This document shows, piece by piece, positions 17,286 to 25,609 of a stretch of DNA of 64,000 bases. The stretch is from Roseobacter denitrificans OCh 114 (GTDB lineage Bacteria > Pseudomonadota > Alphaproteobacteria > Rhodobacterales > Rhodobacteraceae). Both the position numbers and the translations under genes were made by a program. Position 1 is the first letter of the stretch. Each line of letters starts with the position of its first letter. Below the pieces are notes generated by a model. The model ran no database searches, was not told the DNA's origin, and worked only from the letters and a program-made list of their open reading frames with translations. The stretch is taken from assembly GCF_000014045.1 (NCBI RefSeq), contig NC_008209.1, forward strand, positions 310,001 to 374,000. The letters are read 5' to 3'.

Positions 17286-20261
17286 CTAGTCCGGATTACC
17301 GCGCGTATAGCTGAGTTTGGACAGATCGGGTGCTTTGCCCTCTGCGGGTGCAAGGGGCGCGGGGCTGGCCCCCGGCTGTGGGGTCAACCGGTGCCTGAGC
17401 AGCGCCATCGGATGCGCCCTGAGCGTCAGGCGCATGGCGACATAATCCTCGACCACCTCTTCGCCCAATGTCATTTCGGGCAACAGGGCTGCGGGTTCAT
17501 CAATGGCTTCTCCGTCGATATCGCCTGCAAACAGCGGCAGCGGCGCGCCCGGCACCAGCGCCTTGGCCTCCCAGAGGGCAGCGCGGCGATTAAGGTCGAG
17601 GGCGGCAAAAACATCTGCCTCGGCAAGACGTTCGATCATCACTGGCTGCAGCCCGGCCCGTCGCCATACATCGCGCACGGAGCGATAGCCGTTGCCGCGC
17701 GCCGCTGTCAGCCACGTGGCGTCCTCTTCGCTGATGCCCTTGATCTGCCGAAACCCCAGCCGCAGGGCGAGACCGCCGCGCCCGTCCGGCTCCATCACAT
17801 TATCCCAGAAACTGGCGTTGATGCAGATGGGCCGCACATCGACCCCATGCTCGCGTGCGTCCCGCACGATCTGGGCGGGGGCGTAAAACCCCATGGGCTG
17901 CGAATTCAGCAGCGCGCAGGCAAAGATGCCGGGGTGGTGGCATTTGATCCAGGACGAAGCATAGACCAACAGCGCAAAACTGGCCGCGTGGCTTTCGGGA
18001 AACCCATAGGATCCAAAGCCTTCGATCTGGCTGAAGCAGCGTTCGGCAAAATCATCATCATAGCCTTTGCGTTTCATGCCCCGCAGAAACAGGTTCTTGA
18101 ATTCACTGACGTTCCCGTGCTTCTTGAAGGTCGCCAGCGAACGGCGCAGACGGTCCGCCTGATCGGGGGTAAAGCCCGCGCCGACAATGGCGATCTGCAT
18201 CGCCTGTTCCTGAAACAGCGGCACGCCCAGCGTCTTGCCCAGCACCTCGCCCAACTCGTCGGAAGGAAAGGAGACCTCTTCTTCGCCATTGCGGCGGCGG
18301 ATGTAGGGATGCACCATATCGCCCTGAATGGGGCCGGGGCGGATGATCGCGACCTCAATCACCAGATCATAGAAACAACGCGGGCGCATGCGCGGCAGGA
18401 AATTCATCTGCGCGCGGCTTTCCACCTGAAACACCCCGATGCTGTCCGCGCGGCACAGCATATCGTAAACTGCTGGATCCTCGGGCGGCAGCGAGGCCAG
18501 CGTGTGGCTGACATTATGGTGCATCTGCATCAGATCAAACGCCTTGCGGATACAGGTGAGCATGCCCAGTGACAGCACATCAACCTTGAGGATACCGAGC
18601 GCCTCGATGTCATCCTTGTCCCAGCAGATAACGGTGCGCCCTTCCATCGTGGCGTTTTCAATGGGGACCAGTTCGTCAAGCCGCCCTTCGGTGATGACAA
18701 ATCCGCCGACGTGTTGGCTGAGGTGGCGGGGAAAGCCGTTGATCTCATGGACGAGTGCAAGGGTCTGCTGCAGGCGGCGGTCATTCGCATCCAGCCCGAT
18801 TTCGGCCATGCGTTCCGCTTCGATCCCCTTGGTGGAAAAGAACCCCCAAAGCTGTGAGGAGAGGGCAGAGATCGTATCTTCGCTCAGCCCCATGGCGCGG
18901 CCCACCTCGCGGATGGCGCGTTTGACCCGGTAGTGCACGACCGTCGCGCAAAGCCCCGCGCGGTGGCGGCCATAGCGTTCATAGATGTGCTGGATGACTT
19001 CTTCGCGGCGCTCATGTTCGAAATCCACGTCGATGTCCGGGGGTTCGTTGCGCGCCTCTGACACGAAACGCTCAAACACCATCGTGCCGATTTCGGGGGA
19101 GACGGAGGTGACACCCAGACAATAACAAACCACCGAATTGGCCGCGGACCCGCGCCCCTGACACAGGATGTCACGCGACCGGGCAAAGGCCACAATGTCG
19201 CGCACGGTCAGGAAATAGGGTTCGTATTTCAACTTGCCGATGAGGGTGAGTTCATGTTCCAGCAAGCGGTGAACCTTGTCGGAGGCCCCTGCCGGGTAGC
19301 GCCATGCGAGCCCCTCATAGGCCAGACGGCGCAACCGGCCCGATGGGGTTTCATTCTCCGCAATCTCTGACGGGTATTCATAGCGCAGTTCATCCAGTGA
19401 GAATTGCAGGCTTTGGGCAAGGGTGTGGGCGCGGTCCACGGCGGAATCAAACCCTTTGAAAAGGCGGCGCATCTCGGCCTCTGAACGCAGGCGTGCCTCG
19501 CTGTTGGGCAAGGCGTCGCGGCCCAGATCATCAACGCGGCAGCCCGCGCGGATGGCGGTTACAACATCTGCAAGCTTGCGGCGCGCACCGTGATGCATGA
19601 CAGGAGCCGCACTGGCCACTGTCGGCAAGCCGAGACGCCGCGCCTGTTCGGTGAGGTCTGCAAAGCGCTGAGGGTCACGGCCATCATACTGTGGGAAAAG
19701 GCCGATATGAATTTTCCCGCCAAAACGGTGCGTCAGCTGTCGCGCGGTTTGCACCCATCCACCCGCGCCGCACGGCACCCCCTGCGCCTGTGGCCAGAGG
19801 ATCAATTGCAGCCCGCATCCCCCTTCCAGCAGGTCTTGCTGGCGCAAGTCACAGGCCCCTTTTTCGGCTCGCTGCCGTCCCGTTGAAAGCAGGCGGCACA
19901 GGGCGCCCCATCCTGCGCGGTTTTCCGGCAGGGCCGTGATGTCGCAAGCATCCGCGAAAACCAGCCGGGCTGCCGGGATCAGGCGCGGCGTTGCGTAAAG
20001 GGTCGCAGGCGCCACACGCAGCCCCGCCGGCAGGGCCGGGCCGATCTGATCATTTGCGGCCTCCCACGCCTGCCGCTCGCGCACCTGCCGGGCAATGTCA
20101 CGCGCCTGCGCATAGGCGCGGACAATGCCTGCAACCGTGTTTTCATCCGCAATCGCAATGGCTTCGATACCCAGTGCCGCTGCACGGGACATGTATTCCT
20201 CCGGGTGGGACGCCCCTTTGAGGAAGGAAAAATTAGAGGTGATATTGAGTTCAGCAAACAT
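17286..20261 (-). CDS. dnaE2: error-prone DNA polymerase DnaE2 (lacks C-terminal OB domain)
   Basis: A 991-residue C-family polymerase. The PHP domain is at the N-terminus (MFAELNITSNFSFLKGASHP), the palm contains GRGSAANSVVCYCLG and the catalytic aspartates PDIDVDFEHERREE, and the fingers/thumb region follows. DnaE2 is the damage-inducible translesion polymerase that normally works with ImuA' and ImuB. After the helix-hairpin-helix region (EDYVAMRLTLRAHPMALLRHRL) most family members continue with an OB-fold of ~110 residues; here only a ~30-residue Pro/Ala-rich tail follows, and no remnant is visible in any frame before gpmI. No imuA or imuB is adjacent. Confidence 0.92.
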   Translation of the reverse strand: MFAELNITSNFSFLKGASHPEEYMSRAAALGIEAIAIADENTVAGIVRAYAQARDIARQVRERQAWEAANDQIGPALPAGLRVAPATLYATPRLIPAARLVFADACDITALPENRAGWGALCRLLSTGRQRAEKGACDLRQQDLLEGGCGLQLILWPQAQGVPCGAGGWVQTARQLTHRFGGKIHIGLFPQYDGRDPQRFADLTEQARRLGLPTVASAAPVMHHGARRKLADVVTAIRAGCRVDDLGRDALPNSEARLRSEAEMRRLFKGFDSAVDRAHTLAQSLQFSLDELRYEYPSEIAENETPSGRLRRLAYEGLAWRYPAGASDKVHRLLEHELTLIGKLKYEPYFLTVRDIVAFARSRDILCQGRGSAANSVVCYCLGVTSVSPEIGTMVFERFVSEARNEPPDIDVDFEHERREEVIQHIYERYGRHRAGLCATVVHYRVKRAIREVGRAMGLSEDTISALSSQLWGFFSTKGIEAERMAEIGLDANDRRLQQTLALVHEINGFPRHLSQHVGGFVITEGRLDELVPIENATMEGRTVICWDKDDIEALGILKVDVLSLGMLTCIRKAFDLMQMHHNVSHTLASLPPEDPAVYDMLCRADSIGVFQVESRAQMNFLPRMRPRCFYDLVIEVAIIRPGPIQGDMVHPYIRRRNGEEEVSFPSDELGEVLGKTLGVPLFQEQAMQIAIVGAGFTPDQADRLRRSLATFKKHGNVSEFKNLFLRGMKRKGYDDDFAERCFSQIEGFGSYGFPESHAASFALLVYASSWIKCHHPGIFACALLNSQPMGFYAPAQIVRDAREHGVDVRPICINASFWDNVMEPDGRGGLALRLGFRQIKGISEEDATWLTAARGNGYRSVRDVWRRAGLQPVMIERLAEADVFAALDLNRRAALWEAKALVPGAPLPLFAGDIDGEAIDEPAALLPEMTLGEEVVEDYVAMRLTLRAHPMALLRHRLTPQPGASPAPLAPAEGKAPDLSKLSYTRGNPD

Positions 20262-20277
20262 GGTTACAGATCATCAT

Positions 20278-20292
20278 ATTCTTTTTTTGTTC
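20278..20292. promoter_or_regulatory. LexA (SOS) box candidate for dnaE2
   Basis: ATTC-N7-GTTC on the plus strand, where N7 is seven T's; read towards dnaE2 it is GAAC-N7-GAAT. The alphaproteobacterial LexA site is the direct repeat GTTC-N7-GTTC, so this is one mismatch away, and lies 17 bases upstream of the dnaE2 ATG, where repressor would block transcription or initiation. Confidence 0.6.
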
Positions 20293-20367
20293 TCATTTGG
20301 AGTCTCATTTGCGAGCCACGAAAACAGATTTCATCAAAAAGAATGACGCCCGCCCTGTCAGGCCCAT

Positions 20368-20372
20368 GCAGG
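20368..20372. repeat. left target-site duplication candidate (GCAGG)
   Basis: GCAGG just outside the left end, repeated at 28944-28948 just outside the right end. Mu-type transposition makes 5-bp duplications. Five bases can match by chance, so the call rests on the symmetric spacing of the flanking transposase sites. Confidence 0.5.
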
Positions 20373-20380
20373 TGAGCGCG

Positions 20381-20395
20381 ATCACATGGTTTGAT
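20381..20395 (+). repeat. Mu-like left-end transposase site L1
   Basis: ATCACATGGTTTGAT, 13 of 15 identical to the inner sites. It is the outermost site at the left end; its mate L2 lies 65 bases further in, a wide L1-L2 spacing as in phage Mu attL. Confidence 0.65.
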
Positions 20396-20445
20396 AACTC
20401 TGAAAAATCAGATGCAATGATTTCAATGGGTTATGTGGGGTGATT

Positions 20446-20460
20446 ATCACTTGGTTTGGT
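20446..20460 (+). repeat. Mu-like left-end transposase site L2
   Basis: ATCACTTGGTTTGGT, identical over all 15 bases to the inverted site at 28899-28913. Both are preceded by TGGGGT(N)A, so the repeat extends outward imperfectly. Confidence 0.75.
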
Positions 20461-20563
20461 GCGTTTGGGCGTCAAATGCGGATTTGGTGCAAATCAGGCG
20501 GAAAATTATCTAATAAAATCAATGTGGGACATAGCGGAAGAGCAACTCAATAGTTGCCAGTTG

Positions 20564-21076
20564 CTACTTCCATTCTTTGAGATGTGGATTGTCTTTCAGG
20601 TCTTCTTCCAACTGGTTGGCCACCCTATCCAGAGTAGCCTGTGGATCACGCAAATCCTCTTGCATCAAAAGGGCCTGCGCAGTTTTCAAGTCTACCTTCA
20701 ACGCCTCCATTTTTAGCCTTAGCTCATGCACCGCGCGATGCATCACCAACCAAAACGGCAGCAAGTCCAAAAAGACTGGTAGCGCTGTATCTACGTCACC
20801 GCTGGAAGCTATTTTTTGTCTAAGAATTGTGAAGCGCACTAAAGCAATAGACTGGCCCCGCTCCTCAAGTTCTGGCCAACTTTGTGTAGCGTTCTTTGAC
20901 ACGCCCTCTTTTGGAGGCTCAAGCATTTGAACAAATCGGTTTGGTACACGACCCCGCGAACGCCAAGACGATATTGTGCTTTGATCAATACCCAATTTTC
21001 TAGCCAACTCGGCATTATTTTGGGCGCTTAGCACAGACCTTAAGCCTGCAATCGTTTCATCAACTACGTTTTCCAT
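20564..21076 (-). CDS. Mu-like c repressor (CI-type helix-turn-helix)
   Basis: A 170-residue protein divergent from the early operon. The N-terminal ~55 residues (AELARKLGIDQSTISSWRSR) are a helix-turn-helix of the phage CI repressor type; the rest is helical with no obvious domain and no LexA-type Ser/Lys protease motif. The ATG at 21076 has GAGGG 5 bases upstream; the open frame includes one extra TTG codon. Position and direction match the Mu repressor c, so I infer it represses the transposition operon through sites in the 67-base divergent gap. Confidence 0.75.
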   Translation of the reverse strand: MENVVDETIAGLRSVLSAQNNAELARKLGIDQSTISSWRSRGRVPNRFVQMLEPPKEGVSKNATQSWPELEERGQSIALVRFTILRQKIASSGDVDTALPVFLDLLPFWLVMHRAVHELRLKMEALKVDLKTAQALLMQEDLRDPQATLDRVANQLEEDLKDNPHLKEWK

Positions 21077-21143
21077 CAAGCCCTCTTGACTTCGTTATAT
21101 GCAGCGCTCATACTTTGCATGTAAAGTTTTGTATGGATGCGCA
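21077..21143. promoter_or_regulatory. divergent operator/promoter region between repressor and Ner-like gene
   Basis: A 67-base gap holding dyads: ACTTT-GCATGT-AAAGT centred near 21119 and, around it, CATAC (21109-21113) with GTATG (21131-21135). This is the expected place for repressor and Ner binding in a Mu-type switch. Confidence 0.45.
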
Positions 21144-21356
21144 ATGTCTGATGTAAAGATACCAGATCACCTTCGGCAACGCCATAGGCAAGTCCGTGCG
21201 GGGTTTATCGTTCAGGGCACTAGCCTTCAAGAGTGGTGCAGGAGCGCAGGTGTAAAACGGCAAAACGCCGATAAGGCGCTACTTGGGCAATGGCAGGGTG
21301 AGAAGGCCAGCAATCTGGTACAGCGCATTTTGGCCGCTGCGACGTCCATAGAATGA
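21144..21356 (+). CDS. Ner-like small DNA-binding regulator
   Basis: A 70-residue basic protein (MSDVKIPDHLRQRHRQVR...) with a helix-turn-helix-like centre (SLQEWCRSAGVKRQNADKAL). It occupies the position of Mu Ner, immediately before the transposase, and its stop overlaps the transposase start by 4 bases. Ner turns down early transcription in Mu. An in-frame start 45 bases upstream exists but lies in the operator region. Confidence 0.65.
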   Translation: MSDVKIPDHLRQRHRQVRAGFIVQGTSLQEWCRSAGVKRQNADKALLGQWQGEKASNLVQRILAAATSIE

Positions 21357-23293
21357 ACCTTTCTGTTACATCAATTGTCGGCTTGCCGGGAATGCCAACA
21401 ACTACTTTTGGGACACGAAAGTGGTTGAAATGCAGAAACGTTGCACATGAGAAGCAAGGCAAGAGATTTGTATTCAACCTCTGCGACCTGCCCGAAGATA
21501 TCCGCACCGCGTACCTGACCCGCCAAATCGAACTGGCTGGGCTTGATACTGGCACCTATGATGAAGCGGCGCATGACCAGTTGCGCGCGGCCCCTGCGTC
21601 GATGCAGACCGCCGCAGAACGGCGCGCAGCCATTACACGGCTGCTGGTAAAGCTGGGTGACAGTGTGAGTTGGAAAGACCGGCGCGCGCTGGTTTGCAAA
21701 GAGTTCGGCACCAAGGGCAATTCGATCCAGAGCCTTAAACGCCTGTTCAAAGAGGTCGAGAATACTGACCCGATCAACTTCGCGCCTGCGTTACTGCAAG
21801 GCCATAAGGGTCGCACGGTCAAGGCTGATATCGCGGATGAACTTTGGGAGTTGTGGCTTGGTATCATTCAGAAGTCCGCGCCCTCCCATGCGCTGACGGC
21901 GGTTTATGACGATGTTCAGTTGATTGCAGACAAGAAGGGGCTGGCATGGCCCAGCTACCCGACGATCCTGCGGCGCTGGAACGCCTTGCCAGAGATCGAG
22001 CGCACTACCCTTCGCCACGGTGGCAAGCACGCAGCCAAAGAGCTTTATCAGCCGCAACGGCGCAGTGTTGCCAAGGTTCAGGCCATGCAAGTCGTTGAAA
22101 TGGATGGCCGAACGCTGGATATCTGGGCGGAGTTCGAGGACGGCACGATAGCGCGCCCCACCATGATCGCGCTGGTGGATCGCGCCTCTTTCAAGGGCCT
22201 GCACTTCGTAATTGGTAAGGGCGAAACGGCCCTGCTTACCCGCGACCTTATCCTTGAAACCTGTGATCGCTATGGCATTTTTGATCAGTTGTTGACGGAT
22301 AACAGCCGCTCATTTTCTGGCCTTTTGGTCGCCGGTGGCGTCAAGCACAAGTTCCGCAACTCCGGGTCTCGCTTGCCTGAGTGGGAACCGCCCGGTGTCT
22401 GTGAACACTTGGGCATCGAATTGAAGTTCACCTTGCCGCACAATCCGGGTGCTAAGATACCGGAAAGCAAATTCGCAAAATGGTCACGTCGCATTGACAC
22501 CCGGCCTGAATTTGCCGGTGCGCATTCAGGGCACAACCCGCTCGACAAACCTAACGGCAACGAAACACCGGTTCCAATCGCTTTGGTGCGTGAAATTTAT
22601 GCACGCGAGATGGCCCGCGACAATGCCAAGGCGGGCCGTCGCACGCAGAATGCGCGCAAGGGTGAGAGCTATGACCAGACCTTTAATCGGCTGTTGCAGA
22701 GCCGCATTCACAGGCCCATGCAACCCAAGCAGCGCTGGCGCGCATCCTTGCTCTATCAGGTGCGCACCGTGGATCGTCTGGGGCAGATTAGGGTCAACGG
22801 CTGGGTTTATGGCAAGGACAGCCTGGACGGCTCACAAGAGCGGCTTTTGCCCTATGCAGGCCTGCCGGTTTTGATCGGCACGGATCCGTCGAACTATGCA
22901 GCGCCCGCGATTGCCTTCGATATGGACACAAGGCGCGAGATCATGGCCGGTATCCAGCCCGATCTGGAAGGTGACTACATGGATCAGGACGGTGCCCGTG
23001 AGGCCAGCAAGGAACGCGCGCGATTGCGCAAGATCACCCGCGAGATTGAAACCCGGCACAGCCGCGACTTGTCCGATTTCTACGCCGATCTGAACGACGG
23101 CCGGGACCTTGGGTGCTTGGATGATCCGGCCCGCGCCAATGTCGTCAAACCCAACTTTAAAGACCCGATCCGCGCGAAAGCCAATGCCAAATCTGAGGCA
23201 ACGGAACGCGCGGAACGTCAGGAATTCTTGGTCCGCATGAAGGCGGAACAGAATGAACGAAAGGCCAGCGGTGGCACCCGCCAGCCTTTCTGA
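21353..23293 (+). CDS. Mu-type transposase A (DDE integrase)
   Basis: A 646-residue MuA homologue. The DDE triad can be placed from sequence: Asp251 (VVEMDGRTLD), Asp316 (LLTDNSRSF) and Glu371 (AKIPESKF), with spacings of 65 and 55 residues against 67 and 55-56 in phage Mu. The N-terminal winged-helix end-binding domain precedes it and the C-terminal ~130 residues (ERARLRKITREIE...) are the charged region that in Mu contacts MuB and ClpX. Length is close to MuA (663) and there is no frameshift, so the enzyme appears intact. Confidence 0.92.
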   Translation: MNLSVTSIVGLPGMPTTTFGTRKWLKCRNVAHEKQGKRFVFNLCDLPEDIRTAYLTRQIELAGLDTGTYDEAAHDQLRAAPASMQTAAERRAAITRLLVKLGDSVSWKDRRALVCKEFGTKGNSIQSLKRLFKEVENTDPINFAPALLQGHKGRTVKADIADELWELWLGIIQKSAPSHALTAVYDDVQLIADKKGLAWPSYPTILRRWNALPEIERTTLRHGGKHAAKELYQPQRRSVAKVQAMQVVEMDGRTLDIWAEFEDGTIARPTMIALVDRASFKGLHFVIGKGETALLTRDLILETCDRYGIFDQLLTDNSRSFSGLLVAGGVKHKFRNSGSRLPEWEPPGVCEHLGIELKFTLPHNPGAKIPESKFAKWSRRIDTRPEFAGAHSGHNPLDKPNGNETPVPIALVREIYAREMARDNAKAGRRTQNARKGESYDQTFNRLLQSRIHRPMQPKQRWRASLLYQVRTVDRLGQIRVNGWVYGKDSLDGSQERLLPYAGLPVLIGTDPSNYAAPAIAFDMDTRREIMAGIQPDLEGDYMDQDGAREASKERARLRKITREIETRHSRDLSDFYADLNDGRDLGCLDDPARANVVKPNFKDPIRAKANAKSEATERAERQEFLVRMKAEQNERKASGGTRQPF

Positions 23294-23327
23294 ATGTCAC
23301 CAAACCTTAGCAAAGGATCACGATAAC

Positions 23328-24092
23328 ATGAGAGAAACCATACAACCCATCGACACCACGGTCTACACGACTTTGGATTGGCAGGTCAGGAACCTGCTTA
23401 AAACGGCCGGGCTTGGCATTGCGCGCGGCCCGGTCGGCATCGGAAAGAGCTATTCGATCAACCGGCTACATGATGAGTTGGAAGCGGAAGGCGTGAAAGT
23501 CATCTTGGCGACCTGCGCGCCCAGCACGGAAGGCAGCTATCAGGCTTTCGTGAAGACCATTCTTGCAGAACGCAACGTCTACCATACAGGCATAGTGGAC
23601 TGCATGGAGGCGTTCGAGACCCTGATAATGGGCAACCCGCACGGCTATATTCCGCAGCCTTCCATCTTAATCGTGGACGAATGTCAGGGGATGCGTGCGC
23701 CGGTTCTGACCATGTTGCGCCAGCTTTGGGATATTGGCGATCCCGCACGACTGAACGGCAAGGGAACAGCCTTTGCGATGCTGCTTTGCGGCAACAATAC
23801 CTTCCTGAACCGAAGCGGTATCGTGCGTGAAATGGACCTGCACCCGTTGCGCGACCGTCTCACCATGAAAGTCCGTCTTGATGCGCCTGACACCGCGGAG
23901 TTGGACAGTATCGCGCAAAGTTTCTGCCCGCATGATGCAAACGCCTTGGCAGAACTGCGGAAATACGGGCGCAAGCGTAGCAACGTCCGGGCGATTGCAC
24001 AGGCCTACCGCATGGCGGGAACGCTGTCGGGTGCAGCACCGGTATCCGCTCAGAACGTTCGGGACGCGATTAAAATGATGGAGGGTGTGTAA
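23328..24092 (+). CDS. MuB-like AAA+ target-capture ATPase
   Basis: A 254-residue AAA ATPase. Walker A is RGPVGIGKSYSI, Walker B SILIVDECQGM, followed by a polar sensor-like AMLLCGNNTF. MuB captures target DNA, stimulates MuA and gives target immunity. The open frame continues upstream to 23253, overlapping the transposase, but the ATG at 23328 has AAAGGA ahead and gives a normal N-terminus. The stop overlaps the next start (TAATG). Confidence 0.88.
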   Translation: MRETIQPIDTTVYTTLDWQVRNLLKTAGLGIARGPVGIGKSYSINRLHDELEAEGVKVILATCAPSTEGSYQAFVKTILAERNVYHTGIVDCMEAFETLIMGNPHGYIPQPSILIVDECQGMRAPVLTMLRQLWDIGDPARLNGKGTAFAMLLCGNNTFLNRSGIVREMDLHPLRDRLTMKVRLDAPDTAELDSIAQSFCPHDANALAELRKYGRKRSNVRAIAQAYRMAGTLSGAAPVSAQNVRDAIKMMEGV

Positions 24093-24430
24093 TGCCGGAA
24101 GTCATCATATCCATCCCGATGTCGGACGAGGAAGCACAGAAAACAGTCGGCAAGCAGATCATGGTTTTGTTTGTGTCGGATGATCAGCGCGCGGCGATAA
24201 GCGCCACCATGGGTCAGACCCATGAGTTTCTGAGCCTCACACATCAGAACCTTAACACACTGGGCGAAATCGCGGAAACCCGTGGCGCCGGCGAAACGGA
24301 CCTGACCAAAACCATCGGACAGTTGCGCGACCCGTCCCGCAAGGTGCTGGGCGCGTTCGAGGGGCTCATGAAGTTTTTAGGACAGGCGCATTTCATCAAG
24401 CCCGGATCGAACGGGGAGAGACTGCAATGA
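24092..24430 (+). CDS. small phage protein of unknown function
   Basis: A 112-residue hydrophilic protein with mixed helical segments and no motif I recognise. It overlaps the MuB stop by one base and the next gene by 4 bases, so it belongs to the early operon. In Mu this interval carries semi-essential early genes (kil, gam and others), but no similarity to them is visible. Confidence 0.7.
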   Translation: MPEVIISIPMSDEEAQKTVGKQIMVLFVSDDQRAAISATMGQTHEFLSLTHQNLNTLGEIAETRGAGETDLTKTIGQLRDPSRKVLGAFEGLMKFLGQAHFIKPGSNGERLQ

Positions 24431-24750
24431 ACGTATCCACACACCACGTTGCAGTTGCCGTTCCCGCCGATAAGCTTGCTGCGCTCTATGATGCGATGAA
24501 CGAAAGCCCTTACTATCTTGTGCGTGCGGCTGAGGTGCTGCGCCTGATTTCAGCGGCTATACACGACGTAACATCTGACGAGGACAACGCACCTCCCGAA
24601 ATCTGGAAATATGCCGGAACCGCCGAGCTGTGCGCCATCGGGCTTGAACAGATCATGCATCAACATGGTGAGCTGCTGATCGTTATGAGTTCACAGGTCA
24701 GGGAAGCCATCAATTTCAACGATCACATAGGACAGGGGCAAGACCAATGA
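24427..24750 (+). CDS. small phage protein of unknown function
   Basis: A 107-residue acidic protein, probably all-helical (KLAALYDAMNESPYYLVRAAEVLRL). No recognised domain. Overlaps both neighbours by 4 bases (ATGA), confirming the frame and the early operon. Confidence 0.7.
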   Translation: MNVSTHHVAVAVPADKLAALYDAMNESPYYLVRAAEVLRLISAAIHDVTSDEDNAPPEIWKYAGTAELCAIGLEQIMHQHGELLIVMSSQVREAINFNDHIGQGQDQ

Positions 24751-25157
24751 AGCTGACGAACAAACAGATGGCCCTTTTGCACGTGGCCAAGTCCAAGCTG
24801 GACCTGTCGGAGCATCAATACCGCGCCACGCTGGTGCAGATCGCCGAGGTGACCAGCGCCACCGAACTGGATCAGGACGGCTTTGACGCCATCATGGGCT
24901 TTTTCGAGTATCTTGGCTTTACGCCGCTCACACCGCGCGCCAAGGACTACGGCACCCGCCCCGGCATGGCGAGCTTTGCGCAGATCGAGCTGATACTGGC
25001 CCTGTGGCACGAATACACGGGCGGCAAGGCGGGGGAAGCCGAGTTGAACAAATGGCTTTTGCGGACGTGGAAAATATCCAGCCTGCGGTTCCTGAGCAAA
25101 GCCATGGCACCCAAGGCCATTACAGCGCTGAAATCCATGAAGGCCCGCGCGGCCTGA
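24747..25157 (+). CDS. GemA/gp16-family phage regulatory protein
   Basis: A 136-residue protein matching the Mu gp16/GemA family (DUF1018): N-terminal LTNKQMALLHVAKSKLDLSEHQYR, the central FEYLGF segment, and the C-terminal WLLRTWKISSLRFLSKAMA block. In Mu, GemA affects host gene expression and DNA supercoiling. It is the last recognisable gene of the early operon before a 452-base stretch without genes. Confidence 0.85.
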   Translation: MKLTNKQMALLHVAKSKLDLSEHQYRATLVQIAEVTSATELDQDGFDAIMGFFEYLGFTPLTPRAKDYGTRPGMASFAQIELILALWHEYTGGKAGEAELNKWLLRTWKISSLRFLSKAMAPKAITALKSMKARAA

Positions 25158-25609
25158 CCAGCCTGAGCAAGGATGCAGAGGGGCGGTGCGCGGTGCGTGC
25201 CGCCCCTTGCTTTTGAACAGGGGCGGGAAAACGGCCCGCTGAGCGCCTTTAAAGCCCAATTGGCCCCGGTCCCCCACGATACCGCCTAACGGCCCGCAAA
25301 ACCGTTTAAGAATTGAGCTACGGCCTTTAAATCCATCCGGGCTTCGTGACGTTCCCAGAACGAAGCTCAATTTGACCGTAAAATAATGGCATGCTACCAA
25401 TTCGGCGCTGGTCGGGCATAAGACACCGCAGTTCGGTTGTGGCTCGTTTCGGACGTTTCGTTGTGGGACGATCAGCACTCTGAAACACCGTGCTGCATGG
25501 CCCTCCGCAAGAGGCTTGCGGATGTACCGACTTCCGGCACTTTCCTAGATTGTTGGTATTCGCCCGGAACGCTTCCGACAGGCTCAACATCACGTCAGGA
25601 AATTGCACC
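25158..25609. other. 452-base gap between early and head genes; no gene recognised
   Basis: No convincing ORF. Composition is less GC-biased and lacks codon periodicity. It holds AATTGAGCT (near 25313) and its perfect inverse AGCTCAATT (near 25366), with a second nested pair CTTCGT...ACGAAG between them. In Mu this interval would contain Mor, lysis, terminase, portal and head-assembly genes. A ribosome site (CAGGA) for gpT is at the right edge. Confidence 0.6.

Noticed and set aside
17136..18572. 478-codon plus-strand open frame antisense to dnaE2
   Set aside because: Shadow of dnaE2; no recognisable domain and wrong codon bias.
20412..20430. AATGATTTCAATG shared between the Mu-like left end and 32160-32172
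   Set aside because: A 13-base match of simple AT-rich sequence between two intergenic places; not enough without further copies.
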